A stretch of 64,000 nucleotides of DNA from Sagittula marina (lineage in GTDB: Bacteria; Pseudomonadota; Alphaproteobacteria; Rhodobacterales; Rhodobacteraceae): positions 1 to 64,000 of the forward strand of contig NZ_JACIEJ010000005.1 of the NCBI RefSeq assembly GCF_014196795.1, read 5' to 3'. A model generated the notes under the pieces. That model worked only from the letters and a program-made list of their open reading frames with translations, did not search any database and was not told where the DNA came from. Shown here piece by piece: positions 18,256-26,579 of the stretch (position 1 is its first letter; every line of letters starts with the position of its first letter). Both the position numbers and the translations under genes were made by a program.

Positions 18256-18731
18256 TAAAGGTCCCCGAGCTTGTGAAACACCTTCTCCAGCAGCAGGTTC
18301 ATCACCATTTTTTCCTCTCGCGACATATCGTCAAAGACAGCGCGGAAGATCTCATCGGCCACGGCGCGGGCCTTGCGGCGCAACTGATGGCCCTCGGACG
18401 TCAGCGTGACCTCTGTCACGCGGCCATCGGTCTGGCGCGGGGCCGTGGTGACCAGACCCTGCGCGGCCATGCGCTGTACGATCTTGGTGGCGGTGGTGAG
18501 CTTGATGATACACAGGCGCGCGATCTCAGAGACCGACAGCGCCGGCTCCTCGTAAACCGACATGAGCACCCGCCAATAGGTGATGTCGAGCCCTTCGGCC
18601 TTCAGCCGTTGTTCCATGACCATGTTGTATTGGTTCGACGTCTGGGTGATCCAGTAGAACGGCCAATCGGTTTTGGAAAAATAGGGCTCTGTCTCTGGGC
18701 GGCCCGTGTTTTGATCGTCGGTCTGTTGCAT
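18255..18731 (-). CDS. iacR: MarR-family regulator, probable IacR
   Basis: The 158-residue winged-helix protein has the MarR layout: N-terminal dimerisation helix, LSVSEIARLCIIKLTTATKIVQRMAAQGLV as the helix-turn-helix, RQTDGRVTEVTLTSEGHQL as the wing, and a C-terminal helix. Characterised auxin loci are controlled by a MarR repressor, IacR, that lets go of DNA when the auxin is present. This gene is the only MarR in the window and lies at the end of the iac-TRAP operon, convergent to it. The assignment to IacR is by context. Confidence 0.82.
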   Translation of the reverse strand: MQQTDDQNTGRPETEPYFSKTDWPFYWITQTSNQYNMVMEQRLKAEGLDITYWRVLMSVYEEPALSVSEIARLCIIKLTTATKIVQRMAAQGLVTTAPRQTDGRVTEVTLTSEGHQLRRKARAVADEIFRAVFDDMSREEKMVMNLLLEKVFHKLGDL

Positions 18732-18962
18732 GCGCGGGCCTTGGATGGAATGCGTTCGTCAGGGGTAGGCAAGCTCTGGGGCAACTGCAACGGCTTGGCC
18801 TGAAATCTACGCGCAATGTGGCGCATGGGTCCAGGCAGGCGAAAATCTGCGTCGCTCGTGACAAAGGTATCTACCGCCAGACGCAGGTCTCGCCAAGGCG
18901 CAGACGCGCCTTTATCAGGATTTGCAGGACAGGGGTGCGCCCCATGCGAGGAGACGGGCAGA

Positions 18963-19691
18963 ATGACCAACATGGCGGAACGCGTCGCTGACATATTGCT
19001 GACGGCGCGCGAGACGGGGCAGCGCGGCGATGCCACCCGGCTGCCGGTGCCAGACTATGCCGAAGCGCTCGACATCCAGAGCCGGCTGCTCCGTCACCTT
19101 GGTCCGATCAGCGGCTTCAAGGTTGGCGCATTTCGCGACGGGCAGCCGGCGATGGCGCCGATCCCGCGCGCGCATACCTTTGATAATGGGGCCGATGTGC
19201 CCGCACGCGACCGGCTTGGTCTTGAATTGGAAATCGGTTTCGACCTTCTGCGCGCGCCCGACCCGGCGATGCGGGACAGGCCGCAGGACTACGTTGTGCC
19301 GCGTCTTGTGCTGGAGCTGTGTGATCAGCGGTTGTCCGGCGAAGCGCTGGACCCGGCGGTAAAGCTCGCGGACATGCAGCTTAACCACGGTCTGGTCCTC
19401 GGTCCTGTTCTGACGGATTGGGACGGGGGCGACTTCGGACACCTTACCGCACGGCTGCAATGTGGAGCGGACTTGGTGGTGGATGGCCCGGTCAGCGTGC
19501 CGGGCGGGTCCGCGCTGCGCGCTCTGTGGGTGCTGATGGACCATCTGGGCGATCACTGTGGCGGGCTTCAGGTGGGGCAGACGATCATCACGGGGTCTGT
19601 CTCCGGCCTGGAATGGTTTCCGCCGGGCACGGACGTCCAAGCCCGGATCGAAGGCTTCGGTGACCTCACCTGCCGCCTTGTTCAGGCATGA
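18963..19691 (+). CDS. 2-keto-4-pentenoate hydratase / oxalocrotonate decarboxylase family protein
   Basis: The 242-residue protein has the MhpD/DmpE pattern: GFKVGAF, LGLELEIGFDLL, YVVPRLVLELCDQRL, LADMQLNHGLVLG, and the ending TIITGSVSGLEWFPPGTDVQARIEGFG. Such enzymes hydrate 2-oxopent-4-enoate or decarboxylate oxalocrotonate in meta-cleavage of catechols. I start at the ATG at 18963, after a GAGGAGACGGGCAGA stretch, not at the in-frame ATG at 18816. It runs 10 bases into the convergent LysR gene. If the iac route yields catechol, this could serve below ring cleavage, but no extradiol dioxygenase is in view. Confidence 0.82.
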   Translation: MTNMAERVADILLTARETGQRGDATRLPVPDYAEALDIQSRLLRHLGPISGFKVGAFRDGQPAMAPIPRAHTFDNGADVPARDRLGLELEIGFDLLRAPDPAMRDRPQDYVVPRLVLELCDQRLSGEALDPAVKLADMQLNHGLVLGPVLTDWDGGDFGHLTARLQCGADLVVDGPVSVPGGSALRALWVLMDHLGDHCGGLQVGQTIITGSVSGLEWFPPGTDVQARIEGFGDLTCRLVQA

Positions 19692-20611
19692 TCCTGCGCC
19701 TCGGACAACAGCGCCTGCGTTCGGTCCGAGAGGTACTCTGCCACCAGACGTGCCGCGCGTGAGAGTGGCCGCCGCGCGTCAATCGCGACGGCAATCGTGG
19801 GCGGCACCAACCCCTTGTCCCGCAAGGGCAGAAACACCAGCCGCCCATCCCGCAATTCCGGCAGGGCGTCCAGTTCCGAGGTGATCATCGCCACGTCGCC
19901 TTGCAGCAGGGCGCGCTTGAGTACCTGAAGCGAATTCGACGCCAGCACCGGGGTGTTTTCGGCAAAGAACCACGCGTGCCGCGCCTCCATGTATTGGCGC
20001 ATGGGCAGCAGGGCGCTTTGCGACACAAGGGCATGGCCGTTGACCTTGGCCAGCGTCGTCTCTGCCTCGGCGGCAAGCGGATGCTCCGGCGCCACGATGC
20101 AGCCAAAGCGCAGCTTTTCGCTCCATAGCACATGCTGGTGACGCAGCCGCGGCAGATTGAAGGCCATGGCCACCTCTACCGTCCCTTCGTCCAGTTCACG
20201 TGCGGCGGCGGCCGGGGTGGCGATGTCCAGTGTCAGGCGAATTTGCGGGTGCTCTGCACGCAGCCAGCAATGCAGGTCTTCGAGCACGCCATTGGCGAGG
20301 CTGTCCATCGCGACGAGCCGCACGTTGCCGCGCTCCTGGCCGCGCATCTCCTGCAGCTCCGCTTCCAGCCGCTCCGCGTCCGACCGCCAACGGCGCGCCA
20401 TGACGACCACCGCTTCGCCTGCGGCGGTCGGGCGCATGCCGCGGGGCAACCGTTCGAACAAGGGCGCGCGATTCGCCTCTTCGAGCGTTTTTATGTGGCG
20501 GTCGATGGCCGACGCCGCGATTCCCAGGGCGCGCGACGCGGCCTGCACCGAGCCGTGTTCCGCCACTGCCTCAACATACAGCAGTTGGCGCGGAAAGAGG
20601 TGAAGTTTCAT
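19682..20611 (-). CDS. LysR-family regulator of the second TRAP/amidase operon
   Basis: The 309-residue protein starts at the ATG at 20611, just before KLHLFPRQLLYVEAVAEHGS. The longer frame to 20656 would place the start inside the operator dyad. It has a LysR helix-turn-helix (SVQAASRALGIAASAIDRHIKTLEEA) at about 20-45 and a periplasmic-binding-like effector domain. It diverges from the operon beginning near 20738 and the intergenic gap holds a strong inverted repeat, which argues that it controls that operon and itself. The effector is unknown. Confidence 0.9.
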   Translation of the reverse strand: MKLHLFPRQLLYVEAVAEHGSVQAASRALGIAASAIDRHIKTLEEANRAPLFERLPRGMRPTAAGEAVVVMARRWRSDAERLEAELQEMRGQERGNVRLVAMDSLANGVLEDLHCWLRAEHPQIRLTLDIATPAAAARELDEGTVEVAMAFNLPRLRHQHVLWSEKLRFGCIVAPEHPLAAEAETTLAKVNGHALVSQSALLPMRQYMEARHAWFFAENTPVLASNSLQVLKRALLQGDVAMITSELDALPELRDGRLVFLPLRDKGLVPPTIAVAIDARRPLSRAARLVAEYLSDRTQALLSEAQDHA

Positions 20612-20623
20612 CAATACCCCGAA

Positions 20624-20652
20624 TTTTGCATACTCAATTTGAGAACGCAAAA
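20624..20652. promoter_or_regulatory. 29-bp dyad, probable LysR operator
   Basis: Two nested inverted repeats share one centre at 20638: outer arms TTTTGC (20624-20629) and GCAAAA (20647-20652), inner arms CTCAA and TTGAG (20633-20637 and 20639-20643). The dyad lies 13 bases before the LysR start and about 85 before the first ORF on the other side, the expected place for an autoregulatory LysR site. Binding is inferred from position and symmetry. Confidence 0.72.
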
Positions 20653-20737
20653 TCATCTAATTTGTCATGGATGGCAATCGTCGGACTGCGTACCGTCTGT
20701 TGAAACATTACCGTTCCGCCTGAAAGGACCGCATCTC

Positions 20738-20917
20738 ATGCAGCCCGACACAACAGTCCCCGGCGTCTTGTCCGCCTGTCCGGATGCCTTCATCGGCAAC
20801 GCGACAGCGCAGGCCCGCATGAACGCCTCCGGGTCAATCGTCCCGTCAAATCTGGCGCTCATCGGCGCAACAGTCGATGTCCGGATGAGACACCCTCAAG
20901 CGGGCGTCACGGCATGA
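20738..20917 (+). CDS. small hypothetical ORF coupled to isomerase-like gene
   Basis: This 59-residue ORF starts at an ATG with AAGGAC ten bases before it, and its stop overlaps the next start (ATGA at 20914). The protein is not recognised. It has no membrane segment and two short conserved-looking parts (ACPDAFIGNA, and SNLALIGATVDVRM). It could be a leader peptide that couples translation or a small subunit. It belongs to a longer frame that continues upstream through the LysR gene, so openness alone is not evidence. Confidence 0.35.
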   Translation: MQPDTTVPGVLSACPDAFIGNATAQARMNASGSIVPSNLALIGATVDVRMRHPQAGVTA

Positions 20918-21666
20918 GCTATCCCCCCGTCAACGGAACCCGGATCGGGATGCTGACGCCGTCCTCCAACACGGTTCTGGAACCCTACACCTCGGCCATG
21001 CTCGCCCCCTTTGGCCCACAGGCCAGCGCGCATTTCGGTCGCTTCCGCGTGGTGGAAATCTCCATGTCCGAGGCGTCGCAGGCGCAGTTCACGCTGGAGC
21101 CGATCCTTGAGGCCGCCGAACGGCTGGCAGAGGCCAAGCCCGCGCTGATCTGCTGGAATGGCACGTCGGCCTCCTGGCTGGGTCTGGACAAGGACCGCGC
21201 CCTGTGCGCCGCCATCACCGAGCGCACCGGCGTGCCCGCGACCTCCACGATCCTGGCCTACGATGCCTATTTTCGCGCCCGTGCGGTGAAAACGCTCGGC
21301 CTCGTGACACCCTATATCGAGGATATCGAAACCCGCATGATTGCCAATTACGCGGCCCAGGGCATCGCCGTCACCGCCGCCCGCAGGCTGAACGACAAGG
21401 GCAATTACAGCTTTGCTACATATCCGCCGGAGCAGGTGGCAGACCTCGTGGCTGACGTCGCCCAAGGCAAACCGGACGCCATTGCCGTCGTCTGCACGAA
21501 CTTTCGCGGCGCCCCCGTGGCCGCCGGGACCGAACAGGCCACCGGCGTGCCGGTCCTCGACAGCGTTTCCATCACTGCCGCCCATTGCCTTCGGCTGACG
21601 GGCCTCGACCCGGCGCGGGTCACCGGCTGGGGCGGTGTCTTCGACAGCTTTACCGACATTTCCTGA
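20914..21666 (+). CDS. arylmalonate-decarboxylase/maleate-isomerase-like protein
   Basis: The 250-residue protein belongs to the Asp/Glu racemase-like superfamily. It has the N-terminal IGMLTPSSNTVLEP (maleate isomerase type). At the first active-site position it carries G83 in WNGTSAS instead of cysteine, while the second cysteine, C194 in VVCTNFRG, is present. A Gly/Cys arrangement is what arylmalonate decarboxylase uses, whereas maleate isomerase and racemases use two cysteines. So a decarboxylation or one-cysteine isomerisation is more likely than racemisation. It is the first clear enzyme of the second catabolic operon. Confidence 0.82.
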   Translation: MSYPPVNGTRIGMLTPSSNTVLEPYTSAMLAPFGPQASAHFGRFRVVEISMSEASQAQFTLEPILEAAERLAEAKPALICWNGTSASWLGLDKDRALCAAITERTGVPATSTILAYDAYFRARAVKTLGLVTPYIEDIETRMIANYAAQGIAVTAARRLNDKGNYSFATYPPEQVADLVADVAQGKPDAIAVVCTNFRGAPVAAGTEQATGVPVLDSVSITAAHCLRLTGLDPARVTGWGGVFDSFTDIS

Positions 21667-21701
21667 ACGACACGAAACACCATGAACAGAGGAGACACAC
21701 C

Positions 21702-22724
21702 ATGATCCGCCCCTTGACGACGTGCGTTGCCGCACTGATGCTTGCCCTCCCGGCGCAGGCCGAAACCCTTCGCGTGATGGGCCAGCCGGTTGCCACCGGT
21801 CTGATCCAGAAAAACGTCGAACAGCCGTTCTTCGAGAACTTCGCCGAAAATACCGGCCTCGAAGGCTTCACCGCCGACTACCAGCCGGTCGACGTCACCG
21901 GTATCAAGGACACAGAGCAGCTGCGCATCCTCAAGGATGGGCTGTTCGACATCGTGTCCCTGCGCCTGTCTCAGGTCAGCCGCGATGAACCGACGATCCT
22001 TGGCCTTGATCTGGTGGGCCTCAACCCGGACTACGACACGGGCCGCAAGACGGTCGAGGCCTTCGCCCCCGTGGTGGATGAGCGCCTTCAGGCCAAATTC
22101 AACACCAAGCTTCTGGGGGTCTGGCCCTTTGGCCCGCAGGTCCTGTTCTGTGAGCCGGAAATAGCCTCGCTGGCCGATCTCAAGGGGATGAAGGTCCGCG
22201 TCTACGATCAGAACCTTGCGGAATTCGTCTCCCTGCTCGGCGGGACACCGGTGCCGTTGTCCTTCCCGGAGGTGCAGCAGTCCCTGGCGCGCGGGGTCGT
22301 GGATTGTGCGATCACGGGTCCGTCCTCGGCCAATTCCGCAGGCTGGCCCGAAGTGACCGCCTACACGCTGCCCATCGCGTTCCAGCTCGCCATGAACGGC
22401 TATGGCATCAACCTCGACACGTGGAACAGCCTGACGCCCGAGCAGCAGGATAAACTCCAGGCGGGCTTCGATGCGCTGACCGACGAGATCTGGACCTACT
22501 CCGAAGAGCTCTTTGACGACGCGGTCAACTGCAACACCGGCGCGGAACCCTGCGAAACGGGCACCGCCTATGACCTCAAACTGGTCGAGCCTTCCGCCGC
22601 AGACAAGGAACTGGTCGGCACCGCCGTTCCCAATGTCTCCTTCCCGGCGTGGAAAGAGGTTTGTGACGCGACCAATCCGGGCTGCTCCGAGGCATGGCTC
22701 GCCGCCACCGGCGCTTCCATGTGA
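21702..22724 (+). CDS. TRAP transporter solute-binding protein, second system
   Basis: The 340-residue receptor starts at the ATG at 21702 (MIRPLTTCVAALMLALPAQAE, a signal peptide), preceded by AGAGGAGACACACC. It has DLKGMKVRVYDQNLAEFVSLLGGTPVPL and EVQQSLARGVVDCAITGPSS, typical DctP landmarks. Two cysteines at the C-terminal side (VNCNTGAEPCETG) and a third and fourth nearby (VCDATNPGC) may form disulfides. It is only loosely like the first TRAP receptor at 13593, so the two systems probably take different substrates. Confidence 0.9.
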   Translation: MIRPLTTCVAALMLALPAQAETLRVMGQPVATGLIQKNVEQPFFENFAENTGLEGFTADYQPVDVTGIKDTEQLRILKDGLFDIVSLRLSQVSRDEPTILGLDLVGLNPDYDTGRKTVEAFAPVVDERLQAKFNTKLLGVWPFGPQVLFCEPEIASLADLKGMKVRVYDQNLAEFVSLLGGTPVPLSFPEVQQSLARGVVDCAITGPSSANSAGWPEVTAYTLPIAFQLAMNGYGINLDTWNSLTPEQQDKLQAGFDALTDEIWTYSEELFDDAVNCNTGAEPCETGTAYDLKLVEPSAADKELVGTAVPNVSFPAWKEVCDATNPGCSEAWLAATGASM

Positions 22725-22810
22725 TCGACTGACCTTCGGTCTGTTCATCTGACACTGTGGCGCGCCTCGACATGGGGCGCGCGCTCTCTTCCCCAAACCG
22801 GAGGCCCGAC

Positions 22811-23365
22811 ATGGACCGCCTTGCCACATGGATCAGCCGCCTGTTCGGATGGGCGCTGCTGTTCCTCTCCGCCTTCGTCGCGTTGGAGACCGTCTTGCGC
22901 AAACTGTTCAACACCTCGCTTCAGGGCGCAGACGAGCTGGGTGGCTATATCCTGGCTGCGGGGGCGGCGCTGTCCTTCGTCGTGGCCATGATCGACCGGG
23001 CGCATATCCGCATAGACGTCCTGCACGCGCGCTTTCCATTGCGTGTGCAGGCCGCGCTGGACTGGGTGTCCGTGGTGTCGCTGGGCGCGCTGGGGCTGTT
23101 CTTTCTTTACGTGGGCTGGTTCGTGATCGGCGATACGCTCGACTACGGCTCCACCGCCGCAACGCCGTGGCGCACGCCGCTGATCTGGCCACAGTCTGCA
23201 TGGTACGCGGGGCTGGTGATCTTTGCGTTTTGCGCTTTTGCCATGGCCTGGCGCGCGACCCGTCTGTTTTTGTCCGGCAACCACCGTCGGCTCGCCTCTG
23301 AATTCAACCCGTCCTCTGCCGAGGATGAATTGGCCGAAGAACTCGACCAGCTCAAATCCCGCTGA
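22811..23365 (+). CDS. TRAP transporter small permease, second system
   Basis: The 184-residue protein has four membrane segments and the family motif FVALETVLRKLFNTSLQGADEL. The start at 22811 is preceded by GGAGG; the earlier in-frame GTG at 22757 has no such site. The C-terminal tail is acidic and charged (SSAEDELAEELDQLKSR). It is followed after 12 bases by the large permease. Confidence 0.9.
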   Translation: MDRLATWISRLFGWALLFLSAFVALETVLRKLFNTSLQGADELGGYILAAGAALSFVVAMIDRAHIRIDVLHARFPLRVQAALDWVSVVSLGALGLFFLYVGWFVIGDTLDYGSTAATPWRTPLIWPQSAWYAGLVIFAFCAFAMAWRATRLFLSGNHRRLASEFNPSSAEDELAEELDQLKSR

Positions 23366-23377
23366 AGGTAAACTGTC

Positions 23378-24679
23378 ATGGATATTCTCGACGTTCTCGT
23401 TGGCTTCATCACGATGATGGGCCTGCTTCTCGCAGGCTTGCCCGTGGCCACGGTCATGGTCGTCATGGGGGTCGCGGGTGGCATGATCCTCTACGGCCCG
23501 GTGCTGCTCAAAAGCATGGGGCCTGTGCTTTGGGGCACCTCGAACGAACCTGTGCTGACGGCCATTCCGCTGTTCATCCTGCTGGGGGAGCTGTTGCTGC
23601 GCTCGGGGCTGGCGGATCGCATGTATGGCGCGCTGGCGCTGTGGCTCGGACGGCTGCCGGGTGGCTTGCTGCACACCAACATCGGCTGCTGTTCGTTGTT
23701 CGCGGCGACCTCCGGATCTTCTGTCGCCACGGCGGCCACCGTGGGGACTGTCGCGCTTCCGGCCCTGACCGAGCGGCGCTACAAGCCGTCCCGCGCGTTG
23801 GGATCTCTGGCGGCAGGCGGCACTCTGGGCATACTCATTCCACCCTCGGTGAACCTGTTGGTCTACGGGTCGCTGGCCAGCGTGTCGGTCGGGCAATTGT
23901 TCATCGCGGGCGTGATACCCGGCATCCTGCTGACGCTGTTGTTCATGACCTTCATCGCCGCGCAGGACATCCTGTCCCCCGGCGGCGCCTTCGAGGATGC
24001 CAATGTGTCCTGGGAGGCAAAACTGAAGGCGCTCAAGCATCTGATCCCTGCGGCGACGGTGTTTTCCATCGTCATGGGGTCGATCTACCTTGGCATTGCC
24101 ACACCGACCGAAAGTGCCGCGCTCGCGGTGATCGTCGCCTTGGGCTTCGTCGCGGCGGAGGGCAAGCTGACCCTGGGCTTTCTCGACATCTGCTTTCGCA
24201 AGACGGCCAAGACGACGGGCATGATCCTTCTCATCATCGTCGCGGCCTTTACGCTGAATGTGACGCTGGCGCTGGGCGGCATCACCGGCGTCATGTCCGC
24301 ATGGGTTCAGGGGCTGGGCCTGTCTGCGGTCGAATTGCTGTTCGCTCTGATGGTCTTCTACCTCGTGCTTGGCATGTTCATGGATGTTCTGTCGATGCAG
24401 GTGCTGACCATTCCCATCGTCGTGCCGATCATCACCGTGGCCGGGATCGACCCGGTGTGGTTCGGCATCTTCGTGGTCCTGATGTGTGAGCTGGGGATGA
24501 TCACGCCGCCGGTCGGCATGAACCTCTACGTGGTCCAGGGTGTGCGCGGCGACAAGGGCGCGTTTACCGATGTCATCTATGGCGCGGTGCCCTACGCCCT
24601 GTTGATGGTGCTCTTCACTTCGGCGCTGATCTTCTGGCCCGCTATTGCCATGTGGCTGCCGCAGGCGGTGGGCCGATGA
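23378..24679 (+). CDS. TRAP transporter large permease, second system
   Basis: The 433-residue DctM protein has the same landmarks as the first system: AAGGTLGILIPPSVNLLVYG, IYLGIATPTESAAL, and CELGMITPPVGMNLYV. About twelve hydrophobic segments are visible. Its stop overlaps the amidase start (ATGA), linking transport directly to hydrolysis of the imported compound. Confidence 0.94.
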   Translation: MDILDVLVGFITMMGLLLAGLPVATVMVVMGVAGGMILYGPVLLKSMGPVLWGTSNEPVLTAIPLFILLGELLLRSGLADRMYGALALWLGRLPGGLLHTNIGCCSLFAATSGSSVATAATVGTVALPALTERRYKPSRALGSLAAGGTLGILIPPSVNLLVYGSLASVSVGQLFIAGVIPGILLTLLFMTFIAAQDILSPGGAFEDANVSWEAKLKALKHLIPAATVFSIVMGSIYLGIATPTESAALAVIVALGFVAAEGKLTLGFLDICFRKTAKTTGMILLIIVAAFTLNVTLALGGITGVMSAWVQGLGLSAVELLFALMVFYLVLGMFMDVLSMQVLTIPIVVPIITVAGIDPVWFGIFVVLMCELGMITPPVGMNLYVVQGVRGDKGAFTDVIYGAVPYALLMVLFTSALIFWPAIAMWLPQAVGR

Positions 24680-26001
24680 CCGCCCGGATGGAGGTCGGCA
24701 GGCTGCCTGACGCCTGCGCCCTGATCCAGGGCTTCCGCGACGGGACGGCAGACCCTGTTCAGGTGATGCGCGATCACCTCGCCACCATCGCGCGGCTGGA
24801 CCCTGTGCTGAACGCGTTCTCGGCGCGCGCCTCGGATGCGATGGACTGCGCCGAGGACGCGCGGGCGCGCTGGGCCAACGACACGCCGAAAGGTCCGCTC
24901 GATGGTCTGCCCATCATCATCAAGGACAACCTTGTCTCTGCCGGGCTGCCCGCGGCCTGGGGCAATGCGGAGCTGGCGTCCCGAACGCCGACGCTGGATG
25001 AGCTTCCCGTGGCAGCCCTGCGGGCGGCGGGCGCGATTGTCGTGGGAAAGGGCAACACCCCGGAATTTGCTGTGGAGGGCTACACCGGCAACACGACCTT
25101 CGGGACCACGCGCAACCCCTTTGACCCGGCGTTGACGCCCGGCGGCTCGTCCGGTGGCGTGGTGGCTGCCGTCGCTTGTGGAATGGCGGTGGCCGGGCTG
25201 GGCACAGATGGCGGCGGCTCGATCCGGCGGCCTGCGGGCTACACCGGCCTGTGGGGGCTGAAGCCCGGCATCGGCACGGTGCAGCGGGGCAAGGGGCTGC
25301 CACAGGTGCTGCTTGATTTCGAGACGGTCGGCCCGATCACGCGATCCGCGCGGGACCTTGCGCTGTTCCAATCCGTTCTGGCCCCGATCCCGGACGTGAC
25401 AGACCGGCCCTTGCGCATTCTGGCCGTGTCCCGGATCAAGGACGCGCCCTGCGATCCGGGCATCCTGTCGTCGTTCGCAAGCACAGTGGCGCGGCTGCGA
25501 GCCCTGGGCCATAGCGTGGTGAAGCAGCCTTTGCCGCTGGACCTTGAGCCGCTGGGAGAAGTCTGGACCGGCATGGCAGAGATCGGTCTGGCCCATCTCG
25601 CCCGCATCGATCCAGTGGTCATGAAGACCGCCGCAGACAAGTATCAGGCCATGGCCGCACGCGGCGCGGCGCGGTCTGCGGTCGACCTCTACGAGGCGCT
25701 GTCGCGTGTGTTCACGCTGCGCGAGGCGGTGCGCGGGCTCTGGGGGTTTGATGCGGTCCTGATGCCGACCGCCGCCGCGCCGCCGTGGTCCGCGACACAG
25801 GCCTACCCGGACACCATCGGCGGGCAGCCGGTCGGGCCAAGAGGCCACGCGGTCTACACGGGGTGGGTCAATGCCGCCGGGCTGCCTGCGCTCGCCTTTC
25901 CCGGCGAGCCAATGAACGGGCTTCCGATCGGGATGCAGTTGATCGGTGATCATGGGGCAGAGGCGATGCTGCTGCAGATGGCGCGCGCGCTGGACCGTTG
26001 A
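24676..26001 (+). CDS. amidase-signature-family hydrolase
   Basis: The 441-residue protein has a complete amidase catalytic triad: K83 in IIIKDNLV, the GGSSGG loop at 156-161 and S182 in GTDGGGSIRRPAG. The start at 24676 overlaps the TRAP permease stop. It would hydrolyse a carboxamide or ureido-type bond. It has only distant likeness to the iacH product and is not a duplicate of it. Together with the CodA-like deaminase downstream it suggests a nitrogen-containing substrate. Confidence 0.88.
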   Translation: MTARMEVGRLPDACALIQGFRDGTADPVQVMRDHLATIARLDPVLNAFSARASDAMDCAEDARARWANDTPKGPLDGLPIIIKDNLVSAGLPAAWGNAELASRTPTLDELPVAALRAAGAIVVGKGNTPEFAVEGYTGNTTFGTTRNPFDPALTPGGSSGGVVAAVACGMAVAGLGTDGGGSIRRPAGYTGLWGLKPGIGTVQRGKGLPQVLLDFETVGPITRSARDLALFQSVLAPIPDVTDRPLRILAVSRIKDAPCDPGILSSFASTVARLRALGHSVVKQPLPLDLEPLGEVWTGMAEIGLAHLARIDPVVMKTAADKYQAMAARGAARSAVDLYEALSRVFTLREAVRGLWGFDAVLMPTAAAPPWSATQAYPDTIGGQPVGPRGHAVYTGWVNAAGLPALAFPGEPMNGLPIGMQLIGDHGAEAMLLQMARALDR

Positions 26002-26579
26002 TTGCCAGTCCGACGGGCACCCATGCTCCGATCCTGTCGACTGCGGAGGCCGTGCAAGAGACCCCTGACGCCGACGGCATCACGGAAAGGGCCCCGGCCA
26101 TTCCGCACGGGAAGACGTATGGCCCGCGTGTCCGTGTGGTCTCGATCCCAGGAAAGGGGAGGGCCTGTCGGGCGTCACCACCAACATCGCCACAGAGGCA
26201 GAGCGCTGCGGCCTTCCTGAAGGCCGCGATCAGGTACGGATCCCTGCTTGCGCCATCGACCGATTGACTGGCGGGCGGTGGCACCGGGCCGCGCTGTCAC
26301 GTGATGAAACGGATGAGGCTGCTGCCGGATGAGCGGCCCTCGGCGCCGGACACGTCTATGGTGATCGGCATGCCGCTCAGCCGGCGTGCCGTCGCAAGAC
26401 GCAATCCGGGCACAGCACCTTACCGAAACATTCGCAGGCACGGCCATCATCTGCTATTCCAAAAGCCGGAAGGGCAGGCGCCGAAGGCGAGGATCAGCGT
26501 GCTGCGCTCGACCTGCTGCCGGGCGCGCGGGTTTGCCTTGGCCGGGCACCGAACACATATTGCCACAGGGAGCGTGAGC
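26002..26579. other. 578-base gap, possibly a decayed gene
   Basis: No intact gene is visible. A frame at 26162-26332 on the plus strand (57 codons including the stop) has the look of real protein, with a well-formed mix of residues around RCGLPEGRDQVRIPACAIDR, but it lacks a start and is not recognised. Another frame near 26380-26480 also reads protein-like. The gap might be a gene broken by frameshifts. It must also hold the ribosome site for the deaminase gene. Confidence 0.35.
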
